Notes: generated by a model from the letters alone, not told the origin. Counted from the first letter of the stretch, positions 1 to 8,900 are shown. The stretch is DNA of 63,668 nucleotides from an uncultured SAR86 cluster bacterium (GCA_902594005.1 CACJKN010000004.1:1-63668); one strand, 5' to 3'. Made by a program: numbers and translations.

Positions 1-1014
1 GTTGAGGATATGGTTAATTTTATTGATAAATTAATCCAGAAAGATAAAGCTTATGAAAAAGATGGACATGTATTTTTTCATGTTCCTTCCTATGAGGGTT
101 ATGGAAAATTATCAAACAGAGAAATAGATCAACAACTTGCTGGAAGTAGGGTGCAAGTTTCCGATATCAAAAAAAATCAACAGGATTTTGTTTTGTGGAA
201 ACCGTCTAGCAAAAGTCAGCCTGGATGGGAATCTCCATGGGGGATTGGAAGACCGGGATGGCATACAGAATGTTGTGTAATGTCTGAGGTAAATCTAAAA
301 ATACCTTTCGATATTCATGGTGGTGGGCAAGACTTGCTCTTTCCTCATCATGAAAATGAAATTGCTCAATCTTGTGCAAGCGTTAATTCTGACAATCCTG
401 AAGATTATGCTAAGTATTGGATACACAATGGTTTTGTCACTATAGATGGCGAAAAAATGTCAAAATCTCTTAATAATATTATTCTTCTGAATGATCTTTT
501 AAAAGAACATGATGGAGAAACAATAAGACTTGCGCTGCTATCTTCTCATTATCGAAAATCACTTGATTGGAATGAAAATCTGATAAAACAGTCCAAAGTA
601 TTGTTGGATAAAGTTTATGATTTTCTTGGTAACTGTGACGATGATCCTGAAGGTGAAATTGATGAAAGTCTCATAGAAAATTTTTCCAATGATCTTGATA
701 TACCTAAAGTATTAACCTCTATTAATGAGCTTTTAAAAAACAAAGACTCTTCAAACACTCGAACCATAAGGCAGTCTTTACTATTTGCAGGAAGCATTTT
801 AGGAGTATTTAACAAAAAACCATCGGAATGGAATAAGCAAATTGAAATTAGTGATTCTGAATTGGCAGAAATAGAAAAGCTTATTAATGAAAGGAAAACT
901 CTCAAAGAAAATAAAAATTTTACTGGCGCTGATGCAATAAGAGATTTACTTTTAGAAAAAGGTATTGAGCTTATAGATTCTGAAGATGGCACCACCTGGA
1001 AATCTAAAAGCTAA
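1..1014 (+). CDS. cysS: Cysteine--tRNA ligase, C-terminal part (5' end outside window)
   Basis: Cysteinyl-tRNA synthetase, a class I enzyme that charges tRNA-Cys in the cytoplasm. The frame is open to base 1, so the Rossmann HIGH motif and the first zinc cysteine lie outside the window; an internal ATG at 10 is not the true start. Visible hallmarks are the tandem cysteines at 271-276, the HHENE zinc/substrate segment at 346-360, and the KMSKS loop at 454-468. The family is usually about 460 residues, and roughly the last 337 are present, ending with the anticodon-binding helices. No terminator is evident before the next gene. Identity is secure. Confidence 0.97.
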   Translation, partial: VEDMVNFIDKLIQKDKAYEKDGHVFFHVPSYEGYGKLSNREIDQQLAGSRVQVSDIKKNQQDFVLWKPSSKSQPGWESPWGIGRPGWHTECCVMSEVNLKIPFDIHGGGQDLLFPHHENEIAQSCASVNSDNPEDYAKYWIHNGFVTIDGEKMSKSLNNIILLNDLLKEHDGETIRLALLSSHYRKSLDWNENLIKQSKVLLDKVYDFLGNCDDDPEGEIDESLIENFSNDLDIPKVLTSINELLKNKDSSNTRTIRQSLLFAGSILGVFNKKPSEWNKQIEISDSELAEIEKLINERKTLKENKNFTGADAIRDLLLEKGIELIDSEDGTTWKSKS

Positions 1015-1077
1015 TTTCACTTAATTCTTTCTTTACTGTCACAAACTTATAGTAATATCTAATAGGAGGATTTTATT

Positions 1078-1512
1078 ATGAGATATTTTTTATTATTAAC
1101 TTTTTCAATCTTTTCATTTGCAGATGATCATCGTATTTCAACAGATTTCTCAGACTGCGAAGGAAAAGTTGTAAATTATTATGTTTCTAAGATTATTTCT
1201 GGTGGCAGTGTTGAAGGAATGATGAAAGCTAGCAAGATGCATCAAAACTTTTACGACGAGCAAGGCGCAAATATAAAAGTTTATCCAGCACTCCAATATT
1301 TAAGAAATGATGATGGGACAGAAGAAAAACTTCATCGTGTTTCAACAATGGTTGTTTGGGATAGTGTTAATTCATGGAGTGAATGGAGAGAAAGCATCGA
1401 AGCTTTATCTAAAGAAGAAAGAGAACTTGCTGACAAAAAATACAATGCCTTTGTTGCTATGTACAACAAGAATACTGAGGTTGTTGCTCAGAGAAGATGG
1501 TGTATGCTTTAA
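1078..1512 (+). CDS. Small exported protein of unknown function
   Basis: 144 residues, family not recognised. An N-terminal hydrophobic stretch (residues 2-14, followed by FADDH) looks like a short signal peptide with cleavage after the alanine, so the mature protein is probably periplasmic. Two cysteines (DCEGK near the N-terminus and RRWCML at the C-terminus) could form a disulfide. Tryptophans cluster in the VVWDSVNSWSEWRES segment. The start is well supported by a strong Shine-Dalgarno, AGGAGG, at 1064-1069. It is first of three small genes spaced 13-28 nt apart, a probable operon. The alternating beta/alpha pattern could suit a small ferredoxin-like fold, but this is a guess. Confidence 0.75.
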   Translation: MRYFLLLTFSIFSFADDHRISTDFSDCEGKVVNYYVSKIISGGSVEGMMKASKMHQNFYDEQGANIKVYPALQYLRNDDGTEEKLHRVSTMVVWDSVNSWSEWRESIEALSKEERELADKKYNAFVAMYNKNTEVVAQRRWCML

Positions 1513-1540
1513 TAATATGTGTTTTTTTTGGAGATAAATT

Positions 1541-1849
1541 ATGTTGCATATAGGAAAATATGAAATGAGAAGCGATGCTGATAGAGACGCTTTCGGTCAT
1601 GCTGCTCTTGCAGTTTGCAAGGCTGCAAAAAATGTCGAAGGTGTAAATGATGCAAAGTTTTTCTGGGTGAATCCAAACTTGATTGGAATTATAGTCGATG
1701 CAGAGAAGGGTGTATGGGGTAGCGATGCTGATCCCTCAGCCGAGACCATGAAAGCCTTTTTTGATTTGGCTGATTTATCAAATCAAGTTTCAAATGAGAT
1801 TTGGATGTCAGCCGGTGTTGGTGAAGAAAGATTTAATATGACTAGATAA
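1541..1849 (+). CDS. Small cytoplasmic protein of unknown function
   Basis: 102 residues with no signal peptide or membrane segment; family not recognised. The start ATG has a GGAG ribosome site about 8 nt upstream. The sequence is acidic and aromatic-rich, with a segment (FFWVNPNLIGIIVDAEKG) that looks like two adjacent beta strands. It lies 28 nt after an exported protein and 13 nt before another, so it is probably co-transcribed with them. It might be a small ferredoxin-fold protein, judged only from secondary-structure impression. Confidence 0.7.
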   Translation: MLHIGKYEMRSDADRDAFGHAALAVCKAAKNVEGVNDAKFFWVNPNLIGIIVDAEKGVWGSDADPSAETMKAFFDLADLSNQVSNEIWMSAGVGEERFNMTR

Positions 1850-1862
1850 AAAAGGAGGAAAA

Positions 1863-2357
1863 ATGTTTAGAAATATATTGTTAAGTTTAGCTTTAATCTT
1901 TTCAGTCGCTGTATTTGCTGATGGTCATACAGGTGCTGAAAAAACAGTTCTAAAAAATATTGAAGCTTATTGGGAAGCAAGGAACACATCAGATTGGGAT
2001 AAAGTTGTAGCTATGAGTAGCGCATCAGGAATGCTAAATACTAATTCTGATGGGAGTTTTCATAAACCAATGACTGCTCAAACAGTATCAGACTGGGAAA
2101 GACAAAGTGCTGGCGGAACTGGAGTGATTCAAGTTCATGCATCTGAAGCTCATCAGCTTAATGATACTACTGTATATGTAAGATATTATGCTGAGGGAGT
2201 TGTTGCTGATGGAAACGGAGGAATGAAGCCTTATCGAACCAGAGTTACTGGTGTATGGGTAAAAGAAGGTAAAAATTGGGTTGTTAAAACATCTCATTTC
2301 TCTTCAGCTGCTTATGGAGGCACTCATCAGACTGTTCAAGCTGATTTCGAAGACTAA
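1863..2357 (+). CDS. Exported NTF2/SnoaL-like protein
   Basis: 164 residues. The N-terminus (MFRNILLSLALIFSVAVFADG) is a clear Sec signal peptide with cleavage after FA. The mature part begins with a helix containing AYWEARNTSDWDKV, followed by strand-rich sequence ending in TGVWVKEGKNWVVKTSHFS. This is the pattern of the SnoaL/DUF4440 cone-shaped NTF2-like fold: helix plus W-D at the start, and W-x-I/V-x-x-x-H at the end. Catalytic function cannot be assigned. An AGGAGG ribosome site lies just before the ATG. It is the last gene of the three-gene group and is followed directly by a strong terminator. Confidence 0.75.
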   Translation: MFRNILLSLALIFSVAVFADGHTGAEKTVLKNIEAYWEARNTSDWDKVVAMSSASGMLNTNSDGSFHKPMTAQTVSDWERQSAGGTGVIQVHASEAHQLNDTTVYVRYYAEGVVADGNGGMKPYRTRVTGVWVKEGKNWVVKTSHFSSAAYGGTHQTVQADFED

Positions 2358-2362
2358 TAATT

Positions 2363-2397
2363 AAAAAAAAGCCGGCTTTTCTAGGCCGGCTTTTTTT
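2363..2397. terminator. Rho-independent terminator (bidirectional)
   Basis: The GCCGGC arms at 2371-2376 and 2385-2390, extended by an A-run on the left and a T-run on the right, form a GC-rich stem with a short loop and T7 tail. It lies 6 nt after the NTF2-like gene and also just beyond the stop of the convergent MAPEG gene, so it can serve both strands. Confidence 0.93.
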
Positions 2398-2409
2398 ATT
2401 ATAGAACTT

Positions 2410-2775
2410 CTAAAGTAGAGCGCACGCCATAGCAATCAAGGATCCTATAGATCCAAACCAAGCAAGAGTTCTAACATATGTTATCCCCATAATATATGTA
2501 GCTCCATGGGCAACTCTAAATATTAACCACCAACATGCAGCAGTGGTTACATCTACATTTATGATCATAGATAAAAGGGCCAATGCTAAAAAAGCTGGCA
2601 AACTTTCTTGAAGATTCGTTGATGCTCTTCTTGCTCTTGCAAGCATTTCTGATGGTTCATCAGATTCTTCTCTGTTTGAAAGAAGCCAATTCATATTGCT
2701 CATATTCAAAACCATCGGAATAATCCATATTTGTAAAATTGCCAAAACAAGTGAAATAACTATTAACGATTCCAT
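2410..2775 (-). CDS. MAPEG-family membrane protein
   Basis: 121 residues with four predicted membrane segments. The ARARRAS..NLQESLPAF segment after the first loop matches the conserved R-A-x-x-N-x-x-E-x-x-P-x-F signature of the MAPEG superfamily (membrane-associated eicosanoid/glutathione metabolism proteins). Bacterial members include small glutathione-dependent enzymes of unknown substrate. The start has GGAG 6 nt upstream. The gene stands alone on the minus strand, divergent from the hydrolase at 2872 and sharing the 3' terminator with the plus-strand operon. Confidence 0.85.
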   Translation of the reverse strand: MESLIVISLVLAILQIWIIPMVLNMSNMNWLLSNREESDEPSEMLARARRASTNLQESLPAFLALALLSMIINVDVTTAACWWLIFRVAHGATYIMGITYVRTLAWFGSIGSLIAMACALL

Positions 2776-2814
2776 ATTTTCTCCAAAAATGTTAAAAATC
2801 TAGATTATCAGCGA

Positions 2815-2828
2815 GAATTTATAAATTC
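2815..2828. repeat. Perfect 14-bp palindrome in divergent intergenic region
   Basis: GAATTTATAAATTC reads identically on both strands. It lies midway between the divergent MAPEG and hydrolase starts, where an operator would be expected, but its A+T content makes chance occurrence plausible. Confidence 0.35.
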
Positions 2829-2871
2829 AAGAATAAAAAAACTTTAGAATACTGATATAAATTTATCACTA

Positions 2872-4716
2872 ATGAATTTTATTAAAACAAATAGATTACT
2901 AGTAGGCTTAGCTTCATCAATTTTATTTTTTAGCTTTCTTGCCTCTTTGATACTTACAAGCTTTGGTAATGTTGAGGTAAAGAGCTTAAGACTTGATACA
3001 GACAAGGGTCAGTATATCGTCTATGACCTATTTAGACCTAAGTCGGCTCAGTCGGAATCTAAGGCACCATTTATAGCCATCATTCCAGGTTTTCAAAGAT
3101 CAAAAGAAGCTTTATCTAATATAGCTATTGAGCTTTCTAGAAGAGGATATGTTGTCGCCTTGATCGATCCTTATGCCCAGGGTTTATCTTCTTCATCTTT
3201 AAGCACTAGAGCTGCAACTACACAAGGCTATGGGATGTTTGCCTTAGTAGAGTATGTACATGATGGTGCTTTTGATTTTGTAAATATAGATAAGATTGGG
3301 GCAACTGGTCACTCAATGGGAGGAAATGCAGCAATACGAGGCGCTGATTTTTTTGGAAAACAAGCAATTCAGGATAATACAAAAAGCAAACTAGATTCCG
3401 TTTATGTTTCTGGTTACGTGCTCACATTAAGAAACAATATTTTAAGAGACTCAAAATCAAATATGGGTGTTAGCTATGCCCTATATGACGAAGGGGCTTT
3501 TAGAAATGAGCTGACTGCATGGGACTCTGCAAATATGATGATTGCTCCTGAATCTCTTAGAACTATTAATAGCATTCTTCCTAAAGAAGGCCAAATAGAC
3601 GAAGTTGAATTAGGAAAATATTATGGCTCAAAAGAAAGAAATTCTTTAAGAGTGATTTTTAATGAACCAGTTTTGCACCCATTCCAACCATATAATTTTG
3701 AAGCAACCTCAAATCAACTGGATTATTTTGAGGAAGTATTTGGAGCACCAAATCCAATAAATTCAAATAATCAAATTTGGCACTGGAAAGAAATATTTAC
3801 TCTTATAAATATGGTTTTAGCATTAATTATGCTTATTCCAATCGCAAAATTACTTTTGAGCTTAAGGTTTTTTTCATCTATTAAAAAAGAGATTCCAGCT
3901 CCCTTAAACATTCCAAATGATAAAGGAAAAATAATTTTTTGGTCTATCTTCTTCATAAGCGCTTTAATTGCTTGTGTAACTTTCATACCAATGGTTGAGG
4001 TTGCAAAAATCTTATTTGAAGATGCAGCTAATAGAAAATTGACTTGGTTTTTCCCTCAAAGAATGAATAACTCAGTAATGTTGTGGGCTGCATTTAATGG
4101 ATTGGTGGGGATTATCATTTTCTTCCTTTCATACAGGCTCTTTGGTAAGAAAAATGGAGTAGATTCTCAGTCCTGGGGGCTTTCTATAAATAAGATAGAC
4201 TTTTTTAAGACATGTGTTCTAGCTTTGCTGGTTTTTTCAATTTTTTATATTTTCCTTTTTATAAATTATGGTCTTTTTCATGTCGATTATAGATTTTGGT
4301 TCATGGGAGTAAGAATATTCCAAGCAGAAATGCTTCTAGTATTACTAATGTATCTTCCGCTTTTCATTATCTTCTTTTTTTCAAATTCATTAAGAGTAAA
4401 TGGAGCAATGAGATTTAAAGATCAACCCGAATGGCTTTCTATGCTTATAGCAGGCTTTGCAAACTCTTTTGGCTTAATGTTGATAATAATTATTCAATAT
4501 TCAGTTTATTTTCAAACTGGTACGGTCTTTTGGACAACAAATTGGTTAAGTGTGAATCTGCTTTTTGGTATAGTCCCAATGATGTTTATTTTGCCTTATT
4601 TTAATAGGATATTTTTTAGAATGACCGGAAGAGTTTATTTAGGCCCTTTAGTTACATGTCTTGTTTTTATTATGATACTTTCAACTAATACGGTAGTTTA
4701 TTTACCAATCTATTAA
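2872..4716 (+). CDS. Alpha/beta-hydrolase fused to a polytopic membrane domain
   Basis: 614 residues. A signal-anchor helix (about 10-30) is followed by an alpha/beta-hydrolase fold of the dienelactone-hydrolase/BAAT kind (about 45-240), with the nucleophile elbow GHSMGG placing Ser148 and an oxyanion-type IPGF loop near residue 71. After about residue 300 the protein becomes a string of roughly seven hydrophobic helices with short polar loops. The hydrolase half would face the periplasm if the N-terminal helix is an anchor. The substrate is unknown. No Shine-Dalgarno is obvious before the ATG. It is followed 1 nt later by a lipoprotein esterase, so an exported esterase operon is plausible. 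Confidence 0.8.
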   Translation: MNFIKTNRLLVGLASSILFFSFLASLILTSFGNVEVKSLRLDTDKGQYIVYDLFRPKSAQSESKAPFIAIIPGFQRSKEALSNIAIELSRRGYVVALIDPYAQGLSSSSLSTRAATTQGYGMFALVEYVHDGAFDFVNIDKIGATGHSMGGNAAIRGADFFGKQAIQDNTKSKLDSVYVSGYVLTLRNNILRDSKSNMGVSYALYDEGAFRNELTAWDSANMMIAPESLRTINSILPKEGQIDEVELGKYYGSKERNSLRVIFNEPVLHPFQPYNFEATSNQLDYFEEVFGAPNPINSNNQIWHWKEIFTLINMVLALIMLIPIAKLLLSLRFFSSIKKEIPAPLNIPNDKGKIIFWSIFFISALIACVTFIPMVEVAKILFEDAANRKLTWFFPQRMNNSVMLWAAFNGLVGIIIFFLSYRLFGKKNGVDSQSWGLSINKIDFFKTCVLALLVFSIFYIFLFINYGLFHVDYRFWFMGVRIFQAEMLLVLLMYLPLFIIFFFSNSLRVNGAMRFKDQPEWLSMLIAGFANSFGLMLIIIIQYSVYFQTGTVFWTTNWLSVNLLFGIVPMMFILPYFNRIFFRMTGRVYLGPLVTCLVFIMILSTNTVVYLPIY

Positions 4717-4717
4717 T

Positions 4718-5983
4718 ATGCAGAAAATACTTTATTTTTTTACTATTTTTTTTATTTCTAGCTGTGGAGGTGGAGGTGGAAGTCAAGAGATATCTCAAAA
4801 CAGTCAACCAATAATCACAAATAATATATTTACTTACGATGTCCTTGAAAATCAAAATCTAGCTTTTATTGTTGAAGCATCGGATCCCGATAGCGATTCA
4901 ATTTCTTTTCAGATTACTGGAGGTACAGACCAGAAGCTTTTTTTTGTTAGTAACTCAGGGCAAGTATCCTTTCTTTCCTCGCCAGATTTTGAGAATCCTT
5001 CTGATGATAACCTTGATAATTCATATGAGATTTCAATACGTGCATTCGATGGCAGCCTTTATTCAGCTAGTTATAATTTCACTGTAAATGTTACTAATGA
5101 TGTAAGTGATGATGGAGATGATAATTCATCAGCAACATGCTCTGAACAGTCAGAGTCTACTTCTTATTGCACTATAAGCTGGGATAATTTAGAAAGAGAA
5201 TTTTATGTAGTCTTCCCAGATGAGTTTTCAAAAGACCAGACCTATCCTGTCATTATTAGCCTCCATGGTGGCGGTGATTATGCTGATGCAAACATGGAAT
5301 ATACTGGATTTACAAAAATAAATAACCAAAATAACTTAGTTTTATTGTTTCCCCAAGGAACAGTAGCTCCTGGAAAGGGAGACACTGGTTGGTTTGCAGG
5401 CGGCGATTGTTCAAACTTAGAAGTTTGCGATCTTTCTTTTATTGAGAGACTGATAGACTACTCCATTGATGAATTATCAATTGATTCAAGCAGAGTATTT
5501 GTTTCTGGTTTTTCTAATGGCGCTTTTATGGCATATACAACCGCATGTTTTTTAAGTAACAAAGTCGCTGCAGTTGCTCCCGTATCAGGATCATTATCAC
5601 CCGAAGACTATGAGTCATGTGATCCTCAAAGACCTATCCCAGTAATTCACTTGCACGGAGAAGATGATTCAGCAATTCCAGTGCAAGGCGGAGACTACAT
5701 TACACCTCTTCAGCTTGTCAGCAATTACTGGAGTTCCTTCAACCTCTGCAATGAAAATGTTACCACTAGCGGTGAAGATTTAAATGGAGATGGTTATGCT
5801 TGGTATTCGGAAATTTCAACAAATTGCCAAGAAGGAGTTAGCGTAAACTTTACATATTTAGAAAATTTTGATCATAGCTGGCCAAGCACTGAATCAGATA
5901 AAGGCAGTGGATCTGATATTGATGGAGCAACATTTATCTGGGATTTTTTATCCTTGTATGATATCAATGGGTTGATAAACTAA
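4718..5983 (+). CDS. Lipoprotein esterase of the PHB-depolymerase/feruloyl-esterase type with a cadherin-like domain
   Basis: 421 residues. The signal peptide ends in a lipobox ISSC (Cys16) followed by a glycine linker. Residues about 30-128 resemble a cadherin-like repeat (EASDPDSDSISF and similar Asp-rich turns), and 150-420 form an LpqC/PHB-depolymerase-type esterase. Catalytic candidates are Ser266 in GFSNG, an Asp in HGEDD (316-317) and His386 in DHSW. Paired cysteines suggest disulfides in the exported domain. The role is probably hydrolysis of polyester or carbohydrate esters at the cell surface. It starts 1 nt after the preceding stop and is followed 5 nt later by a paralogue lacking the cadherin domain. 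Confidence 0.88.
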   Translation: MQKILYFFTIFFISSCGGGGGSQEISQNSQPIITNNIFTYDVLENQNLAFIVEASDPDSDSISFQITGGTDQKLFFVSNSGQVSFLSSPDFENPSDDNLDNSYEISIRAFDGSLYSASYNFTVNVTNDVSDDGDDNSSATCSEQSESTSYCTISWDNLEREFYVVFPDEFSKDQTYPVIISLHGGGDYADANMEYTGFTKINNQNNLVLLFPQGTVAPGKGDTGWFAGGDCSNLEVCDLSFIERLIDYSIDELSIDSSRVFVSGFSNGAFMAYTTACFLSNKVAAVAPVSGSLSPEDYESCDPQRPIPVIHLHGEDDSAIPVQGGDYITPLQLVSNYWSSFNLCNENVTTSGEDLNGDGYAWYSEISTNCQEGVSVNFTYLENFDHSWPSTESDKGSGSDIDGATFIWDFLSLYDINGLIN

Positions 5984-5988
5984 AGCTA

Positions 5989-6930
5989 ATGAGATTTATT
6001 TATTTATTGGTTGCTGCTCTTACTATTTCATCATGTGGCGGAGGTGGATCTTCAACTGAAATAATAGTAGATACTGAGGAGAATAGCGCTGAGCCATGCC
6101 AAAATTATATATCCAGCAATGGTAGTGGTAAAACCTTCAATTGTTCAGTTATCCACGACGAAAAAAATAGACAATTTTTTATTTATCAAGGAAGTTCATA
6201 TTCTGGAAATGCTCCTATTTTGTTTGTCCTTCATGGCTATACTAGTAGAGCTTTATGGATTATGAATTATTCGGGCTTCCAGTCTATAGCTGATGAGTTT
6301 GGTTTTTTAGTTATTTATCCTCAAGGAACGCTCCTTCCATCTTCAGGTCAAACACATTGGAATGTTGGAGGCTGGACAACTAGCAGCACAACTGATGACG
6401 TGAGCTTTATAAACTCTTTAATTAACTTTATTGATGATGAATATTCTATAGATCCAAAAAGGATTTACTCTACCGGAATGTCAAATGGAGGCTATATGAG
6501 TTATAAGCTGGCATGCGATTTAAGTTCAAAAATTGCAGCAGTTGTTTCCGTAACTGGCTCTATGACTATTCAAACGGTTGATGGCTGCAACCCATCTCAT
6601 CCAACATCAGTGGCTCAAATTCATGGATTACAAGATTCTGTAGTTAGTTACTATGGAAATGCATGGAGTAAGCCAATTGAAGAAGTGATGGAGTATTGGG
6701 CCAACTATAATAATTGCTCAAATGAATCAAATTCGTCTGAAATTACTGGAAGTAATGGTGGAGGAACCCATGATGTTTACTCTGAATGCGATAACCAAAC
6801 AAGTGTAGAGCTTTTTTTAATGAATAATATGGGACATGATTGGCCAAATCTCAACAATCATGATATTCAAGCATCAACAACTATCTGGGACTTCTTATCT
6901 AAATACGATATTGATGGATTAATTCAGTAA
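5989..6930 (+). CDS. Lipoprotein esterase, PHB-depolymerase type (paralogue of the preceding gene)
   Basis: 313 residues. A short signal peptide ends in lipobox ISSC (Cys16) plus CGGGGSS. The esterase domain covers about 50-310, with HG-Y oxyanion loop near 82, nucleophile Ser165 in GMSNGG, an IHGLQD segment carrying the acid, and a late GHDWP histidine. Architecture and spacing match the preceding gene apart from the absent cadherin-like module, so the pair looks like a tandem duplication followed by domain gain or loss. It is 34 nt ahead of thrS with no clear terminator. Confidence 0.88.
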   Translation: MRFIYLLVAALTISSCGGGGSSTEIIVDTEENSAEPCQNYISSNGSGKTFNCSVIHDEKNRQFFIYQGSSYSGNAPILFVLHGYTSRALWIMNYSGFQSIADEFGFLVIYPQGTLLPSSGQTHWNVGGWTTSSTTDDVSFINSLINFIDDEYSIDPKRIYSTGMSNGGYMSYKLACDLSSKIAAVVSVTGSMTIQTVDGCNPSHPTSVAQIHGLQDSVVSYYGNAWSKPIEEVMEYWANYNNCSNESNSSEITGSNGGGTHDVYSECDNQTSVELFLMNNMGHDWPNLNNHDIQASTTIWDFLSKYDIDGLIQ

Positions 6931-6964
6931 TAACATTAAAATAGTCTAAAAATTATATATTTTT

Positions 6965-8899
6965 ATGAAAATTAATTTACCAGACGGATCTTCAAAGGAA
7001 CTTCAAGATGGTTCTAATGGTCTAGATTTAGCAAATTCAATTGGAGCAGGCCTTGCAAAGAGTGCTGTTGCTGTTTCTATTGATGGAAAGCAAAGAGATC
7101 TTCTGGATGAGCTTCCTGATAATTCCTCAGTATCAATAATTACTATTCAATCTGATGAGGGTTTAGAAATAATGAGGCATACATTAACTGCTCAGATTCT
7201 TGCTAAGGCAATTAAAAATTTGTACTCAGATTCAAAATTAGCAATAGGGCCAACTATCGATAATGGTTTCTATTATGATGTATCAACTAAAACACCTATA
7301 TCAGTAGAAGATTTACCACAAATAGAAATAGAAATGAAAAGAATATTAGAAAAGAAATCTAATATTGTTAAATCTTTCCATTCTAAAAAGGATGCAAAAA
7401 AGTTATTTAAAGATAAGGGAGAGACTCTCAAAATAGAAATAATAGATGATTCAGATCAAGCTGATAACTTTCAAATCTATACAAATGCTGACGAAGATTT
7501 TATTGATTTATGCAGAGGACCTCATTTACCAAACCTATCTTTTATTGGAGCATTTAAGCTAACTAAAGTCTCTGGAGCCTACTGGAAAGGAGATTCTTCC
7601 AATGAAATGCTTACAAGAATTTATGGGACAGCATGGAGAAATGAAAAAGAGCTTCAGGAACACCTAAAGTCTATCGAGGAAGCCGAAAAAAGAGATCATA
7701 GAAAGATTGGAAAAGATATGGATCTTTTCCATTTCCAAGATGAAGCTCCAGGCATGGTTTTTTGGCATCCAAAAGGCTGGACTATTTATTCAACTTTAAA
7801 ATCTTATATGTCAGAAATGCAAAAGAAAGCTGATTATAAAGAAATTAATACTCCATCGGTGATAGATAGAAAGCTTTGGGAAAAATCTGGTCATTGGGAC
7901 AAATATAGAGAAAACATGTTTATCACTGAGATCGATGAGGAGCATGCGAATGAGAAAAGGGTTAATGCTTTGAAACCCATGAATTGTCCTGGACATGTTC
8001 AGGTTTATAATCAAGGCATTAGATCATATAAAGAACTTCCATTTAGGTTATGTGAATTTGGTTCATGTCATCGATATGAGGCATCAGGCACTATGCATGG
8101 CTTAATGAGAGTGAGAGGTTTCACACAAGATGATGGTCATATTTTTCTTACAGAAGATCAAATAGAGTCGGAAACAGCTATCTTTATTGATTTACTATCA
8201 AAGGTTTATGCAGATCTTGGGTTCAATGAATTTGAAATTAAACTATCAACACGCCCGGAACAAAGAGTCGGATCTGATGAGATTTGGGACAAAGCTGAAT
8301 TGTCTCTAAAAAATGCAATCGAAAAGCTTGGACTGGAATACAGGGTAGATGAAGGAGATGGTGCATTTTATGGTCCAAAATTAGATTTTGTATTAACAGA
8401 TGCAATTGGAAGGAAGTGGCAATGCGGAACTCTTCAGTTAGATTTCAATCTTGCTGATCGTCTAGATGCTCAATACGTTGCAGAGGATGGGAATAAATAT
8501 AATCCAGTTATGTTCCATAGAGCAATTCTGGGGTCTTTTGAAAGATTTATAGGCATTTTAATTGAGAACTATAGTGGTAATCTTCCTTTATGGCTTGCTC
8601 CTACTCAAGTGACTGTTTGTTCAATTACAGATGAAGCTGATGATTATGTTAAAGAGATATCAGAAATGCTAAGAAGTGAAAATATTCGATGTAATTCAGA
8701 TTTAAGAAATGAAAAGATTAGCTATAAAGTCAGAGAGCATAGTGTCTCAAAAGTGCCAATAATTATCGCTGTCGGGAAAAAAGAGGTTTCAGAAAGAACT
8801 GTTTCAGTAAGAAGGCTTGGCAGTGATGATACATCTATATTATCACTTGATGATTTTACTACTTCAGTAGTGCAAGAATCTCTTGCCCCAAATAAATAA
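6965..8899 (+). CDS. thrS: Threonine--tRNA ligase
   Basis: 644-residue class II synthetase that charges tRNA-Thr. It has an N-terminal TGS domain (1-62), a second-additional (editing) domain (about 65-225), the catalytic core with motif 2 (CHRYEASG) and motif 3 region, and a C-terminal anticodon-binding domain. The catalytic zinc cysteine lies in NCPGH. In the editing domain LCRGPH is intact, but the usual HxxxH reads His72-T-L-T-A-Gln77, so the second histidine is missing. The length is normal. Unlike many gammaproteobacteria, thrS is not followed by infC-rpmI-rplT; yidD begins 1 nt after its stop. Confidence 0.97.
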   Translation: MKINLPDGSSKELQDGSNGLDLANSIGAGLAKSAVAVSIDGKQRDLLDELPDNSSVSIITIQSDEGLEIMRHTLTAQILAKAIKNLYSDSKLAIGPTIDNGFYYDVSTKTPISVEDLPQIEIEMKRILEKKSNIVKSFHSKKDAKKLFKDKGETLKIEIIDDSDQADNFQIYTNADEDFIDLCRGPHLPNLSFIGAFKLTKVSGAYWKGDSSNEMLTRIYGTAWRNEKELQEHLKSIEEAEKRDHRKIGKDMDLFHFQDEAPGMVFWHPKGWTIYSTLKSYMSEMQKKADYKEINTPSVIDRKLWEKSGHWDKYRENMFITEIDEEHANEKRVNALKPMNCPGHVQVYNQGIRSYKELPFRLCEFGSCHRYEASGTMHGLMRVRGFTQDDGHIFLTEDQIESETAIFIDLLSKVYADLGFNEFEIKLSTRPEQRVGSDEIWDKAELSLKNAIEKLGLEYRVDEGDGAFYGPKLDFVLTDAIGRKWQCGTLQLDFNLADRLDAQYVAEDGNKYNPVMFHRAILGSFERFIGILIENYSGNLPLWLAPTQVTVCSITDEADDYVKEISEMLRSENIRCNSDLRNEKISYKVREHSVSKVPIIIAVGKKEVSERTVSVRRLGSDDTSILSLDDFTTSVVQESLAPNK

Positions 8900-8900
8900 A

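Noticed and set aside
1032-1060. Promoter upstream of the gene at 1078
   Set aside because: TTTACT and the AT-rich boxes downstream do not give a convincing pair at the right spacing.
8883-8900. Upstream TTG start for yidD
   Set aside because: It lies inside thrS; the ATG at 8901 gives the standard YidD N-terminus.
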